Positions 25,699 through 35,083 of a stretch of 43,659 bases of DNA are shown here, in pieces. Below the pieces are notes generated by a model, which was not told the origin of the DNA, made no database searches, and saw nothing but the letters and a program-made list of their open reading frames with translations. The number at the start of each line of letters is the position of its first letter. Within the stretch, counting starts at the first letter, position 1. The DNA lies in NCBI GenBank assembly GCA_944389215.1, contig CALXLN010000101.1, positions 1 to 43,659 on the forward strand. Reading direction: 5' to 3'. Source of the DNA: an uncultured Opitutales bacterium. GTDB taxonomy: Bacteria > Verrucomicrobiota > Verrucomicrobiia > Opitutales > Intestinicryptomonadaceae. The translations under genes were made by a program, and so were the position numbers.

Positions 25699-27887
25699 AA
25701 ATATCGCTCGCCAAAACGCTCGTGCTTTTCGCCGTCTTTGCGTCGGCTTTGCCTATTCTTGCGATAGGGGTTTTGGTTTTGCTGATGAATACCCAGATAA
25801 ATTCCATCGCAGAGTCGGAATTCGGAAAAATAACGCTCAGCGCTTCGCGCCAGCTTGTTGGGGATACTCTGAAAATGTGCCAGATAATAAACAAATCCCA
25901 TATCGAAGAGGCGGAAAACGTTCGCGTTTCGCTGTTCGAGAAGTTCGCCTCGTGGGGAAACGCGCAGATTTTGGATACTTATTGCGATGTTGACATATAC
26001 AACCAATTCAATCCGCAGGAGCGCGTAAAGCTGAGGCTGTACGACTTTTCCATAGGCAAGGAGCGTCTGCGCGTAAAACGCGATGAGGGCGGAGGGGTAG
26101 TCGGGTCCGAAGGCCCGGTCAAGGACGCGCTGGAGTCTCTCAAAGCCGATACGGGATGGGACTTTTCTATATTTTTGCGGGTCAACGGCAAGGGGGATTT
26201 TCTGCGCGTCTGCAATACCATGAACGACAGAAACGGAAACGAATACGTGGGAAGCTATTTGTCGAGCGACGAAGAAATCGTAAAATCGCTTTTGGCCAAA
26301 AGGCTGTATACCGGCGTAGACCACGGCGAGAACGTGGATTTTATGATAAATTACTATCCGATAACCGACGAATACGGCGAAGTTATCGCCGCCGTATCGT
26401 ATGGGAAGATGCAAAATTCCATAGACTACATAATGCGGTATTTGGAGGGTGTGCATATTGGGTCGGGCGGATACATGTGGGCTGTGGAACTTCTGAGAGA
26501 CGGCGAATCGGTGGTGAGAGTTTCGCGCGACGCCAGCGTTAGGGGCACGATTGTTGAAAGGGACATGACAGGCGACCGCAAGTCCATTACTCTTGACATT
26601 ATCAATTCCGCGACGGCCCAGGGAGATTCCATAATAGGGGTAAAAGAGTTCGCATCTGCAAACGATTCTTCGGATGGGGTTGTAGCGGCTTTCGCGTATT
26701 TCAAGCCGTGGAAAATGGTATTTGGCGCGACGATTTATCGCAACGATTTCGACATGGGAGTCGAACGCATCGTTGCCTCGTCCGAGCATTTTATTTTGCT
26801 GCTTATTCCCCTTGGCGCGATAATGCTCATGGTGGCTGGAATAAGCGCCTATATAGCCGCCGCCAGAGGCAGCGACATGATTGGCGAACTTGTCCGCGCG
26901 TCCAGCCTTGTGGAGCGCGGGGACATATACGCGGCGCGCGAGAGCCTCGAACGCATGATAAAATCAAACCGTTGGAGCAATTTGGAGATATACGATTTAA
27001 GCGTGTCGCTGTTGCGCATGTCGGGGAATTTGTCCAAACTTGTGTCCAAAGTTAAGCTGGGCGGGGTGAATCTTGCCGACAGCGCAACCTTGCTTGCGGA
27101 GGGGGCTGCGCAAATAGAGCTTATGGCGACAAAGAAGGCCGTGGCAATGAGGAAGGTTTCGGTAACGATAGGTTCCATATCCAACTCGGTCCGCCTTCTG
27201 AAAAACGGCGCGCGTTCGGCGGCGAAAAATCTGGAGGACACTATGTCGGTGTTGTCGAATGGAGCCAAGCTTCTGAAAATGCTGGATGAAAGTGCAAGGG
27301 AACTTTTGGAGGCAACAGAGTCGGCGTCGTCAAAGCTCGCTTTAATAAAGGACAAAACCGACAGTATTTCCGATTCAATCGCCGCAATAAATTCCATAAG
27401 CGAGCGCATAAACATGCTTTCCCTCAACGCCGCAGTCGAAGCTGAGAAAGCCGGAGATTACGGCGAAGGTTTCGCATCTGTTTCGGAAGAGATAAAGAAA
27501 CTTTCCGACGCCATCGCCGTATCGGGGCGCAGTATTTCGCGCATAGTCAGCGGGATGGGCGGGTATGTCGAATCGGGAGTGCGCGACATTTCAAAATTTG
27601 CCGATAAAATGGCGGATAATGTGGTTCTTATAGGAAGCGTTTCGTCGACGCTGGGCGCAGTTGAATCGCAGGTGTCAAACATAGGTCCAGAGTTTGAGGC
27701 GCTTGCATTCGGAGTGGAGGAGGAGGCTGAAATCGCCGTGCAAATCAGCCGAACTATACGCGATATGAGCGTTTCGGCGATTCAAACCCGAAACGAGATT
27801 GTAGAGCTCAAACAAGCGGCGGATTCCATTGACGAAACTTCTGAGGATTTAAAATTAAAAATGGCGCATTTTAATTTGGGCGATTGA
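25695..27887 (+). CDS. Methyl-accepting chemotaxis protein with Cache_3-Cache_2-type sensor (second of the pair)
   Basis: A 730-residue paralogue of the preceding protein, overlapping it by 4 nt (ATGA). TM1 is at about residues 7-30. The sensor has the same Cache layout (FSIFLRVNGKGDFLRVCNTM; YPITDEYGEVIAAVSYGK; GGYMWAVELL; FAYFKPWKMVFGATI). TM2 is at about 366-388. The signalling tip near residue 574 is NMLSLNAAVEAEKAGDYG, then GFASVSEEIKKLSD. Compared with classical receptors the Arg-Ala-Gly-Glu is Lys-Ala-Gly-Asp and GFAVVA is GFASVS, both milder changes than in the 7821-9734 protein. Translational coupling suggests that the two receptors are made in equal amounts and could form mixed trimers, which is inference. 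Confidence 0.92.
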   Translation: MKISLAKTLVLFAVFASALPILAIGVLVLLMNTQINSIAESEFGKITLSASRQLVGDTLKMCQIINKSHIEEAENVRVSLFEKFASWGNAQILDTYCDVDIYNQFNPQERVKLRLYDFSIGKERLRVKRDEGGGVVGSEGPVKDALESLKADTGWDFSIFLRVNGKGDFLRVCNTMNDRNGNEYVGSYLSSDEEIVKSLLAKRLYTGVDHGENVDFMINYYPITDEYGEVIAAVSYGKMQNSIDYIMRYLEGVHIGSGGYMWAVELLRDGESVVRVSRDASVRGTIVERDMTGDRKSITLDIINSATAQGDSIIGVKEFASANDSSDGVVAAFAYFKPWKMVFGATIYRNDFDMGVERIVASSEHFILLLIPLGAIMLMVAGISAYIAAARGSDMIGELVRASSLVERGDIYAARESLERMIKSNRWSNLEIYDLSVSLLRMSGNLSKLVSKVKLGGVNLADSATLLAEGAAQIELMATKKAVAMRKVSVTIGSISNSVRLLKNGARSAAKNLEDTMSVLSNGAKLLKMLDESARELLEATESASSKLALIKDKTDSISDSIAAINSISERINMLSLNAAVEAEKAGDYGEGFASVSEEIKKLSDAIAVSGRSISRIVSGMGGYVESGVRDISKFADKMADNVVLIGSVSSTLGAVESQVSNIGPEFEALAFGVEEEAEIAVQISRTIRDMSVSAIQTRNEIVELKQAADSIDETSEDLKLKMAHFNLGD

Positions 27888-27937
27888 TTTTTTTGTGGAA
27901 TTTATCTTTTTAAAGGCGTATATACAATTGCAATTTT

Positions 27938-28567
27938 ATGAAAACATTGGCTGAAAAATTAAACGAGGCGAAAATAGTCGCCGTACTGGCTGTAAACGAT
28001 GCGCGCGACGCCGTGGATTTGGCAAAAGCACTTATTGACGGAGGCGTGCGGGCCATTGAAATGACTCTGCGCACTGAAAATGCGTTTGATTGCATATCCG
28101 CGATAGCGGAAATGAAGACCGATTTAATGTTGGGAGTCGGTACTGTTCTGACGCCCGACCAAGCGCGCGAGGCAAAAAAACGCGGCGCAGATTTTGCGGT
28201 GAGTCCCGGATGCAACGTTCGCGTAATCGACGCCGCAAAGGAAATAGGGCTTCCCTTTGCGCCTGGAATTATGACCCCCAGCGAGATTGAACAATCATTG
28301 GAGCGCGGTTGCACGCTGATGAAGTATTTCCCAGCCGGAACCACAGGAGGAATGAAACATCTTGAGGCGATGTCCGCTCCGTACAAGCATTTGGGGGTTA
28401 AATTCATTCCGCTTGGCGGATTGAACCTCTCTAATATGCGCGAATACACATCTTCTCCGTTGGTCGCCGCGATTGGCGGTTCATGGATAGCCCCGGCAAA
28501 GTTGATTAACGAGCGCAATTGGGAGCAGATTCGCAAAAACGCGCAAGAGGCCGTGGCAAACCTTTAG
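27938..28567 (+). CDS. eda: KDPG/KHG aldolase (2-dehydro-3-deoxy-phosphogluconate aldolase)
   Basis: A class I TIM-barrel aldolase of 209 residues that splits KDPG to pyruvate and glyceraldehyde-3-phosphate in the Entner-Doudoroff and uronate pathways. The Schiff-base lysine is K129 in TLMKYFPAG; the catalytic glutamate E41 is in IEMTLRT. The family blocks LGVGTVLTPDQAREAKKRGADFAVSPG and FIPLGGLNLSNM are present. Length and ends match the family. It follows the second MCP gene by 50 bp and could share its transcript. No edd or uronate genes are in the window, so which pathway feeds it is open. A terminator follows. Confidence 0.94.
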   Translation: MKTLAEKLNEAKIVAVLAVNDARDAVDLAKALIDGGVRAIEMTLRTENAFDCISAIAEMKTDLMLGVGTVLTPDQAREAKKRGADFAVSPGCNVRVIDAAKEIGLPFAPGIMTPSEIEQSLERGCTLMKYFPAGTTGGMKHLEAMSAPYKHLGVKFIPLGGLNLSNMREYTSSPLVAAIGGSWIAPAKLINERNWEQIRKNAQEAVANL

Positions 28568-28599
28568 AATCCTTTTGCGGATTGGCGTTTTTTCTTTCG

Positions 28600-28631
28600 G
28601 CGCGGAATGTTTTTACGTTTCGCGCTTTTTT
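28600..28631 (+). terminator. Terminator after the KDPG aldolase gene
   Basis: An 8-bp stem with one mismatch (28600-28607 with 28618-28625) and a 10-nt loop, followed by six T residues, 32 bp past the stop and before the convergent permease gene. Confidence 0.65.
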
Positions 28632-28640
28632 ATGCCCGCG

Positions 28641-29978
28641 TTACGAGGCTGCCAGAAACGCGCACATTGCGGCAAATAAAACCCATGTAGAGACTTTGAT
28701 TTCCCTGGATCTTCCCGACGCCAAAAGAGTCAGAACATACGCCACTATTCCAAAGGCAAACCCTTCGGCGATTTTAAATGAAAGCGCAATCATAAGCATG
28801 GAGAATATAGCCGGAATCGTTTCCGTCATATCGTCGAAATCAAGCTCCCGCATTCCCTGCATCATCATAATTCCCACCATGATGAGCGCGGGCGCAGTTG
28901 CCTCAGGGGGGATTATTGCAACAAGCGGAGAGAAAAACAGCGCAAGCAAAAACAGCGTTCCCACGGTAATTGCAGTAAGCCCTGTTCTTCCGCCCGATTT
29001 TATTCCAGCTGCCGATTCTACATAGGAGCCCGTTGTGGAAGTTCCAAGCAGAGCCCCGCCGATTGTGGCTATAGCGTCTGCCGTGAGCGCCAGGCCCAGT
29101 TTTGGCATTCTGCCTTTGGAGTCCATTAGCCCCGAGGCTCGGCCCATGGCTATTACCGTTGCGATTGTGTCGAACATATCTAGCATGAGCAGTACTATTA
29201 TGACGGGCATCGCCTTTGAAAAATCCCTGAACGGAAATCCCCAGTCCAGCTGCAAAAATGTCTCCGATATACCGTGCGGAATTGCGAAAACGGAATTCGG
29301 AATTTGTGATATGCTTTCGCCGTCCGAACCTTTTACGGCAAATCCAACAATGGTCATAATAATTATGGTGCATATTATTGAAGCCGCAAATTTTCTGCAT
29401 AAAAGCACCGCCATAAGAGCCAATCCGGCAAGTGCGAAAGCGGCTTCGGGAGAGGCGAGTTGACCGGCGGTAACCAGAGTGTTTTCGTCGCGTACTATGA
29501 TTTTGGCGCTTTGCAGGCCGAAGAACGCGATGAAAAGCCCTATCCCGCATTGCAGCCCGATTTGCAGGGGGCGGGGAACTCCGCGGACAATTTTTTCGCG
29601 CAGGCCGCTTACGGAAATTATCAGAAAAAATATTCCGTTATAGAATGTCGCCGCCAAAGCCTGCCGCCAATCAAGTCCCATTCCCACGCAAACAATTATC
29701 GCAAAATACGTGTTCGTGCCCATAGCGGGCGCCAAGGCGATTGGCAGGTTGGTCAGCAGGGCCATGACAAAACATCCAAAAGCGGCCGCAAGAGCAGTTA
29801 CGGTAACAATCGTAGGTTTGTCCATTCCCGCCAACCCCAATATCGCGGGGTTAACCGCCATTATGTACGACATCGCCGCAAAGGTCGTAAATCCGGCGAG
29901 CAGCTCTGTTGATACGGTAGTGGAACGGCTTTTGAGCTTAAATGCGCGTTCGATGAAATCCAATACGGCTTTTTTCAT
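28641..29978 (-). CDS. NCS2 family purine permease (AzgA/PbuG-like)
   Basis: A 445-residue polytopic inner-membrane transporter with about 12-14 hydrophobic segments. It belongs to the AzgA/PbuG branch of nucleobase:cation symporters (adenine, guanine, hypoxanthine). Signature segments are [22 protein letters not shown] at the N-terminus, the [16 protein letters not shown] motif (about residues 80-95), [18 protein letters not shown], and [22 protein letters not shown] with the conserved ESAAGI. The exact purine cannot be told. Its start overlaps the comM stop (ATGA), so it is translated from the comM transcript or a promoter inside comM. Confidence 0.93.
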   Translation of the reverse strand: MKKAVLDFIERAFKLKSRSTTVSTELLAGFTTFAAMSYIMAVNPAILGLAGMDKPTIVTVTALAAAFGCFVMALLTNLPIALAPAMGTNTYFAIIVCVGMGLDWRQALAATFYNGIFFLIISVSGLREKIVRGVPRPLQIGLQCGIGLFIAFFGLQSAKIIVRDENTLVTAGQLASPEAAFALAGLALMAVLLCRKFAASIICTIIIMTIVGFAVKGSDGESISQIPNSVFAIPHGISETFLQLDWGFPFRDFSKAMPVIIVLLMLDMFDTIATVIAMGRASGLMDSKGRMPKLGLALTADAIATIGGALLGTSTTGSYVESAAGIKSGGRTGLTAITVGTLFLLALFFSPLVAIIPPEATAPALIMVGIMMMQGMRELDFDDMTETIPAIFSMLMIALSFKIAEGFAFGIVAYVLTLLASGRSREIKVSTWVLFAAMCAFLAAS

Positions 29979-31510
29979 AAGTTTCTGTCGAGTGAGCGGT
30001 AGTTTATGGCTTCAAGAAGATGCTGGGTTTTTATTGTTTCGGATTGGTCTAGGTCGGCAATTGTGCGCGAAACTTTCAATATTCTGTCCCAGGCGCGCGC
30101 GGACAATCCCAATTCTTCCATCGCCGACTCCAAAATTTTGCTTTGTTCGCCGGCTAGCGCGCAGTATTTGCGGATTTGTGCGGCAGTCATGGCTGCGTTT
30201 GTCTTGTTGGGCATTGGGAAATCCGCGAATCTCGCTTTTTGAATCTCGCGAGCCGACTCCACGCGCTTGCGGATTTCGGCTGAAGATTCTGCTTTTTGGG
30301 TTTTGCTCAAGTCGCTTATCGGCAAGGCGGACGCTTCTACGTGTATGTCTATGCGGTCCAGAAGGGGACCCGATATTTTGGCTCTATATTGCTGGATTTG
30401 CAACGATGTGCACTTGCATTTGTGGCGGGGATCTCCCAAATATCCGCATTTGCATGGGTTCATTGCAGCCACAAGCATAAATTTGCACGGAAATGTTATT
30501 TTTCCCGCCGCCCTGGAAATAGTCAATTTTCCATCTTCCATGGGTTGCCGCAAATTGTCGAGTATAGAGCCAAATTCCGGAAGTTCGTCTAAGAACAACA
30601 CTCCGTTGTGCGCCAGCGATATTTCGCCAGGTTTGGGATTCGGGCCGCCGCCAGTAAGTCCCACACGGCTTACAGTGTGGTGTGGGGCGCGAAACGGACG
30701 TTTGAAATACTTGTTTTCCGCTATTTGCGTTAATCCTGCGGCGGAGTAAATTCCGAGAATTTCTAGGAATTCCTCGAGGCTTGGAGCCGGCATTATTGAC
30801 GGTATCCTTTTTGCTATCATGCTTTTTCCCGATCCCGGAGGACCCACCATCAGAACGTTGTGTCCGCCTGCTACGGCAACTTCTACGGCTCTGCGCACTT
30901 GATGTTGCCCCTTGACTTCTGAAAAATCGAGAGCGTTTGAAGGGTCTTCAAAACGCTTGAAAGGGGATATGTCGGCGGTGATTTTTTCGATATTGCATGT
31001 TCACCTAAAAAAATCCACAAGCTCGCGCAGGTTTTTCGGCGCGTACACTTCCACTCCCTCCACGAGAGCGGCTTCGGCGGCGGATTCTGGAGGGAGAACA
31101 ACACCGCGTTTGCCGAGTCGGCGCGCGAGCAGCGCCAGGGAAACTCCGCCGCATATGGAGCGCAAGTCTCCGGACAGGCTCAATTCGCCGGCTATTATAA
31201 AATCGGAAAATTTAGCCGAGTCCACGGCGCCTGTGGCGGCAATTATTCCAAGCGAAATCGGAAGGTCGTATATTGGGCCCTCTTTTTTTATGTCTCCGGG
31301 CGCTAAATTGATGGTCGTTTTGGTGAGAGGCGGATTGAATCCGCTGTTTGAGAGCGCCGAAGACACGCGGTTGAGCGATTCTTTTACCGCGGCGTCCGGA
31401 AGCCCGACTATGAAAGTTCGCGGTTCGCCGCGTTCGCCTGTGTTGACTTCAATTTCAACCGCCAACGCTTCCACGCCAATTAACGCCCCTGAATTTACTT
31501 TTGCCAACAT
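29975..31510 (-). pseudogene. comM: comM (YifB family Mg-chelatase-like ATPase), interrupted by one in-frame TGA
   Basis: The two parts together make a full-length ComM/YifB of 512 codons, an AAA+ helicase linked to branch migration in natural transformation. The N-terminal part (31001-31510) starts MLAKVNSGALIGVEALAVEI and has the FIVGLPDAAVKESLNRV and IIAGELSLSGDLR segments of the Lon-like domain. It ends NLRELVDFFR followed by TGA at 31001-31003. The frame continues without any shift into [30 protein letters not shown], Walker [10 protein letters not shown], the LFLDELPEF Walker B region, the Cys-rich AAMNPCKCG segment and [10 protein letters not shown]. The first usable restart (GTG at 30898) lies 35 codons past the stop and would lose the VKGQ motif. 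The family has Gly at about the stop position, one base from TGA. It could be a real nonsense mutation, a sequence error or read-through. Confidence 0.85.
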
Positions 31511-31664
31511 ATGAAATATTATAAAAAACAGCCGGATTATATATTCTAAAATCCGCGCATGGCAAACACGAAACTGGAAAATATTTATTTTTTTTCGCGC
31601 GCCCATGCTGTGGATGGGCGATTTTTATATTTACAAATGAAAAGGATTTTTTAGCGTTTTTTTT

Positions 31665-32189
31665 ATGTTGGATTTTGACGATGTTTCGAACATTGTTTCC
31701 GGGCTTGCAGAGAAGGTTGTGGGGAATTTCACCGCTGCCGGATTGAGTTTGTCCGCTGCGGAATCTTGCACCGGAGGGATGTTCGCTTCGGCGGTAGTTT
31801 CTATTCCGCGCGCGAGCGCCGTGTTTAAAGGTTCGGCGGTATGTTATTGCGACGCCGCAAAAATGCGCGTCCTAAGCGTTCCCGCCGAAATTCTGGAGGC
31901 GCATTTTGCAGAAAGCCGCGAGTGCGCCGCGGCCATGGCGTGCGGAGCAATGGAAATATTTTCATCCGACTTCGCCGTTTCGACCACGGGATTTATGGAT
32001 TCAAACGTCGGCGACAAGCCGGAGGAACTTGCAGGGTGCGCGTTTGTGGCTGTGGCGCGGCGCTCGCCGGGCGTGCGTGCGGAATTGAAGGTCGAGAAAA
32101 TCGTTTTAAATCCCAGCGCAAAACGCGACTACAACAGGGCTTGTGTCGTGGCGTGCGCGCTTAAACAACTTGTAGAGTTTGGAAAGTAG
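31665..32189 (+). CDS. pncC: CinA C-terminal domain protein (nicotinamide-nucleotide amidohydrolase PncC)
   Basis: A 174-residue stand-alone CinA-C/PncC domain, which deamidates NMN to nicotinic acid mononucleotide in pyridine nucleotide salvage. Signature segments are LSLSAAESCTGGMFASAVVSIPRASAVFKGSAVCYCDAAK-like blocks near residues 27-66 (catalytic Ser and the CTGG loop), and VSTTGFMDSNVGDKPEELAGCAFVAVA, with the usual TGIAGP replaced by TGFMDS. The N-terminal MoaB-like domain of full CinA is absent, as in E. coli YgaD. It lies 5 bp before sppA. The changed TGIAGP loop makes activity a little less certain. Confidence 0.88.
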   Translation: MLDFDDVSNIVSGLAEKVVGNFTAAGLSLSAAESCTGGMFASAVVSIPRASAVFKGSAVCYCDAAKMRVLSVPAEILEAHFAESRECAAAMACGAMEIFSSDFAVSTTGFMDSNVGDKPEELAGCAFVAVARRSPGVRAELKVEKIVLNPSAKRDYNRACVVACALKQLVEFGK

Positions 32190-32194
32190 TTTTT

Positions 32195-33934
32195 ATGATT
32201 AGTTTTTTGCGCAGTTTTACAGCGTCGCTTGCGTCGCTTTTCGTGTTCTTTATATTTTTCCCCGCAGTTGCGCTGTTGTTTCTTGCGGCGCTTTTCATCG
32301 CGGTAAACTCTCCGGAGCTTCAGGCGGTAAAATCAGCCGACAGCGGAGTTTTTGTTCTGGATTTGTCGCTTCCGGTTGGCGAGGGCGTAGAGGATGAAAA
32401 TTCGCTTGCCGTGGCATTCGAGGGATTTTCTTCCACTTCGGTTTACAAGGCCGTTCAAAGTATACGCGACGTAGCCTGCAACCGCAGCGTGAAGGCTATT
32501 CTCGTGCGCGGAAGCGTGGAAGAGTCTGGCGCCGGGCTTGCTGCCATCGCTGAGCTGCGCGCGGCTATTGCCGAGGCTGGAGAAGTTCTGCCCGTGTACG
32601 CTTACGTTGAAAATCCTTCGTTGCGCGATTACTTTATAGCGTCGGCGGCGACAGAGATTATACTGAATCCGTTTTCCGAATTTGAGCTGAAAGGCATTTC
32701 TGCCAATGCGCCGTATTTCGGAGACGCGTTTAACAAGTACGGAATTAGCGCGCAGGTGGTGCGCGCGGGTTCCCATAAATCATTTGGAGACATTTTTACA
32801 AAGTCGGGAATGGACGCCGCGGACAAGGCTATACTGAAGTCTGCAATCGACGGTATCTGGGGTTCCATGATTTCAAAAATTGCAGAAAGCCGCGATTTCA
32901 ATCCGGATTTTCTTTTGAAGTTTGCGGACTCTAAAGCTGTGTGTTCGGCGGCGGAGGCAAAGAAGTTGAAGTTGGTGGATAAACTTATGTACTCCGACGA
33001 AGTTATTGAAATGCTTGCGCAAAAATACGGCAGGGACGGCGAAACTTTTAAACAAGTGTTTGCAGAGTCGTTTCCAATTTCCTCCAGAAGCGGCAACATA
33101 GCTATAGTGTACATGTCGGGCGACATTGTTGAATCCGACATATCACCGGCGGTTATTTCTTCGGATCGCTACGTTGAGCTTTTTCGCAGGCTACGTTCGG
33201 ATTCGTCCGTAAAAGGGGTTGTCCTGCGCATTGACAGCGGCGGCGGCAGCGCCTACGCCAGCGAGCTCATACGCCGCGAGGTGGAACTTCTGGCGCAAAA
33301 AAAACCTGTTGTGGCGTCGTTTGCTTCAGTTGCCGCAAGCGGAGCGTATTGGATTGCAACGGCAGCCGACAATATTTTTCTGATGCCGGAAACTATTACC
33401 GGATCAATCGGTGTGTTTTCAATTTCCTTCTCGATAGAAAAGTTTGCAGGCGGATACGGAGTGGAATTCGACGGGGTTAAAACTTCTCCGTTCGCCGATA
33501 TAGGCACATTGACCCGCCCTATGAACGAGCGTGAAATCGCTTTGACGGCGGAAATGGTGTCCGAAGTTTACAATAGGTTCTTGGAGATTGTGTCTAAATC
33601 AAGAAAAATAGACTCTAAAGAGCTTTCGGAAATCGCCGACGGAAGAATTTTTGACGGAGCTTCCGCGGTAAAGTTGAATCTTGCCGACGGCTTTGGAACG
33701 CTGGACGAAGTTGTTGCTGCCCTTATGGAAAAATGCGAGTGTTCCGGCGTAAGGGAATATCCGAAAATCGACAGGTTTAAAGAGTTTATGAAGAGTTTCT
33801 CGGCCGCCGGGCCTTTTTCAAAAACTGTTCCGCAAAAGTTAAAGGCATATTTGGACAGCCTTAAAGCGATGTCGATTTATTCCGACAGGCGCGGAATTTA
33901 TGCGAGGGTTCCGTTTGACGTCGTTTGGGAATAG
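32195..33934 (+). CDS. sppA: Signal peptide peptidase SppA (67 kDa type)
   Basis: A 579-residue membrane-anchored serine protease that degrades cleaved signal peptides in the periplasm. It has an N-terminal membrane helix (about residues 12-38) and the tandem domains of the long SppA form. The general-base lysine is probably K195 in AGSHKSFGDIF, and the nucleophile S382 is in ASGAYWIATAAD. VVLRIDSGGGSAYASELIRREVE and ETITGSIGVFSISF are typical. The length fits the E. coli-type enzyme. It follows the CinA-C gene by 5 bp, an operon with no obvious functional link. It ends at a bidirectional terminator. Confidence 0.95.
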   Translation: MISFLRSFTASLASLFVFFIFFPAVALLFLAALFIAVNSPELQAVKSADSGVFVLDLSLPVGEGVEDENSLAVAFEGFSSTSVYKAVQSIRDVACNRSVKAILVRGSVEESGAGLAAIAELRAAIAEAGEVLPVYAYVENPSLRDYFIASAATEIILNPFSEFELKGISANAPYFGDAFNKYGISAQVVRAGSHKSFGDIFTKSGMDAADKAILKSAIDGIWGSMISKIAESRDFNPDFLLKFADSKAVCSAAEAKKLKLVDKLMYSDEVIEMLAQKYGRDGETFKQVFAESFPISSRSGNIAIVYMSGDIVESDISPAVISSDRYVELFRRLRSDSSVKGVVLRIDSGGGSAYASELIRREVELLAQKKPVVASFASVAASGAYWIATAADNIFLMPETITGSIGVFSISFSIEKFAGGYGVEFDGVKTSPFADIGTLTRPMNEREIALTAEMVSEVYNRFLEIVSKSRKIDSKELSEIADGRIFDGASAVKLNLADGFGTLDEVVAALMEKCECSGVREYPKIDRFKEFMKSFSAAGPFSKTVPQKLKAYLDSLKAMSIYSDRRGIYARVPFDVVWE

Positions 33935-33949
33935 CGCGCGCCATCCGTT

Positions 33950-33997
33950 AAAAAAACGCCGCAAATGCAAGTTTTGCAAAAACGGCATTTTTTTGCA
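33950..33997. terminator. Bidirectional terminator between sppA and nadA
   Basis: A long A/T-flanked hairpin: outer arms around GCCG/CGGC, an inner GCAA/TTGC stem, an A run on the left and a T run on the right. It can serve both convergent genes. Confidence 0.7.
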
Positions 33998-34007
33998 GAG
34001 TAGCGGG

Positions 34008-34976
34008 CTACTTTGACATTTCCAGCATTCTTTCAATAGGCGCCCGCGCCTTCTCGATGGTGTCTGCGTCCAATTCTATTTGCGGGGAGAGGTTTTCCAG
34101 GCACGCCAGAAGTTTTTCGGGCGTGTTCATAAGCATGTTTTTGCACTGGAGTTTGGATTCGCCCGCGGAAGTTGCGGCGATGAATGTCTTGCCGGGAATT
34201 TCGCGCCTCAAACGGTGAATCATTTCGGCTACGGTTGCTATTATAAATTTGTCGGACGGGTTTTCGCGGCAGAAAGATAGCATCTTTTCCGTGCTGCATA
34301 CGCAGTCGCATACGTCGCGGACATCCTTTGGGCATTCTGGATGCGATACCAAGGGCGCGCCGGGAAAGGCGCGTTTTAATTCAAGCAGCTCTTCGGCCTT
34401 ATAGAGCGTGTGGGCTTCGCAGTATCCGTTCCAGAGCAGCATTTTTCTGCCTGTTTTTTCCTCTATCCAAGATCCAAGATGCTGGTCGGGGCAGAATATT
34501 ATTTGCCGGTTGCTTGGAATTTGTCTCACAATGTCGAGCGCGTTTCCGCTGGTGCATATTATGTCGCTAAGCCCTTTTACCTTGGCGCTGCAATTTATGT
34601 ATGAAATCACGAGGGCGTCGGGATGGAGCCGCTTGAATTTTTCCAGTTCAACGGGGTCGCATAGCTGTTCAAGGGAGCACCCCGCGGCGCGGTCTGGGAG
34701 AACTACGGTTTTTTCGGGGTTAAGTATCTTGGCGGTTTCCGCCATAAAATCGACGCCGGCAAAGGCTATCGTTTTTGCGGATGTGCTCTTTGCCTGGCGC
34801 GAAAGCCCGAGGGAATCCCCAACAAAATCGGCTATTTCCTGAATTTCCTCGCACACGTAGTTGTGCGCCAAAATTACGGCGTCGCGCTCTTGCTTCATTT
34901 TAAGAATTTTCTTTTGAACGTCGCTGAGCCCGCGTTTGGGAGATGTGTTGTAGGGCGGAAATACAATAGTTTGCAT
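34008..34976 (-). CDS. nadA: Quinolinate synthase
   Basis: NadA condenses iminoaspartate with dihydroxyacetone phosphate to quinolinate in de novo NAD synthesis, using a [4Fe-4S] cluster. The 322-residue protein has AVILAHNYVCEEIQEIADFVGDS, VDFMAETAKILNPEKTVVLPD, SYINCSAKVKGLSD (first cluster Cys), WNGYCEAH (second) and LQCKNMLMNTPEKL (third). LVSHPECPKDV carries the usual HPEC motif. An additional CDCVC segment is present. nadB and nadC are not in the window. A TTGACA promoter lies just upstream in the divergent spacer. Confidence 0.95.
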   Translation of the reverse strand: MQTIVFPPYNTSPKRGLSDVQKKILKMKQERDAVILAHNYVCEEIQEIADFVGDSLGLSRQAKSTSAKTIAFAGVDFMAETAKILNPEKTVVLPDRAAGCSLEQLCDPVELEKFKRLHPDALVISYINCSAKVKGLSDIICTSGNALDIVRQIPSNRQIIFCPDQHLGSWIEEKTGRKMLLWNGYCEAHTLYKAEELLELKRAFPGAPLVSHPECPKDVRDVCDCVCSTEKMLSFCRENPSDKFIIATVAEMIHRLRREIPGKTFIAATSAGESKLQCKNMLMNTPEKLLACLENLSPQIELDADTIEKARAPIERMLEMSK

Positions 34977-34999
34977 AAAATTGCTGATTATAGAAAACG

Positions 35000-35028
35000 A
35001 TTCTTTTATTTTATAGGAGCGTTGTCAA
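35000..35028 (-). promoter_or_regulatory. Probable nadA promoter
   Basis: On the minus strand: TTGACA (35023-35028), a 17-nt spacer and AAGAAT (35000-35005), 24 nt before the nadA start. A TATAAT at 34987-34992 is a second candidate -10 but too near the start codon for a good leader. Confidence 0.5.
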
Positions 35029-35083
35029 GGCAACTTGGATTTTACTTGCTTGTTTTGCGGTAAATGGATAGCCTTTGTAAATT

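Noticed and set aside
24534..26789. A 751-codon ORF antisense to the two MCP genes
   Set aside because: It crosses the boundary of two well-supported receptors, has no recognisable domain or start context, and its composition follows from codon bias of the sense genes.
31001..31003. UGA as a recoded glycine codon (alternative genetic code)
   Set aside because: UGA ends several intact genes in this window (for example gspE at 11012-11014 and the first MCP at 25696-25698), so a genome-wide reassignment does not fit.
30990..31015. Programmed frameshift at the T run before the comM stop
   Set aside because: A -1 shift meets TAG at once, and the other shift leads into a frame that ends without returning to the ComM frame; the frames on both sides already agree.
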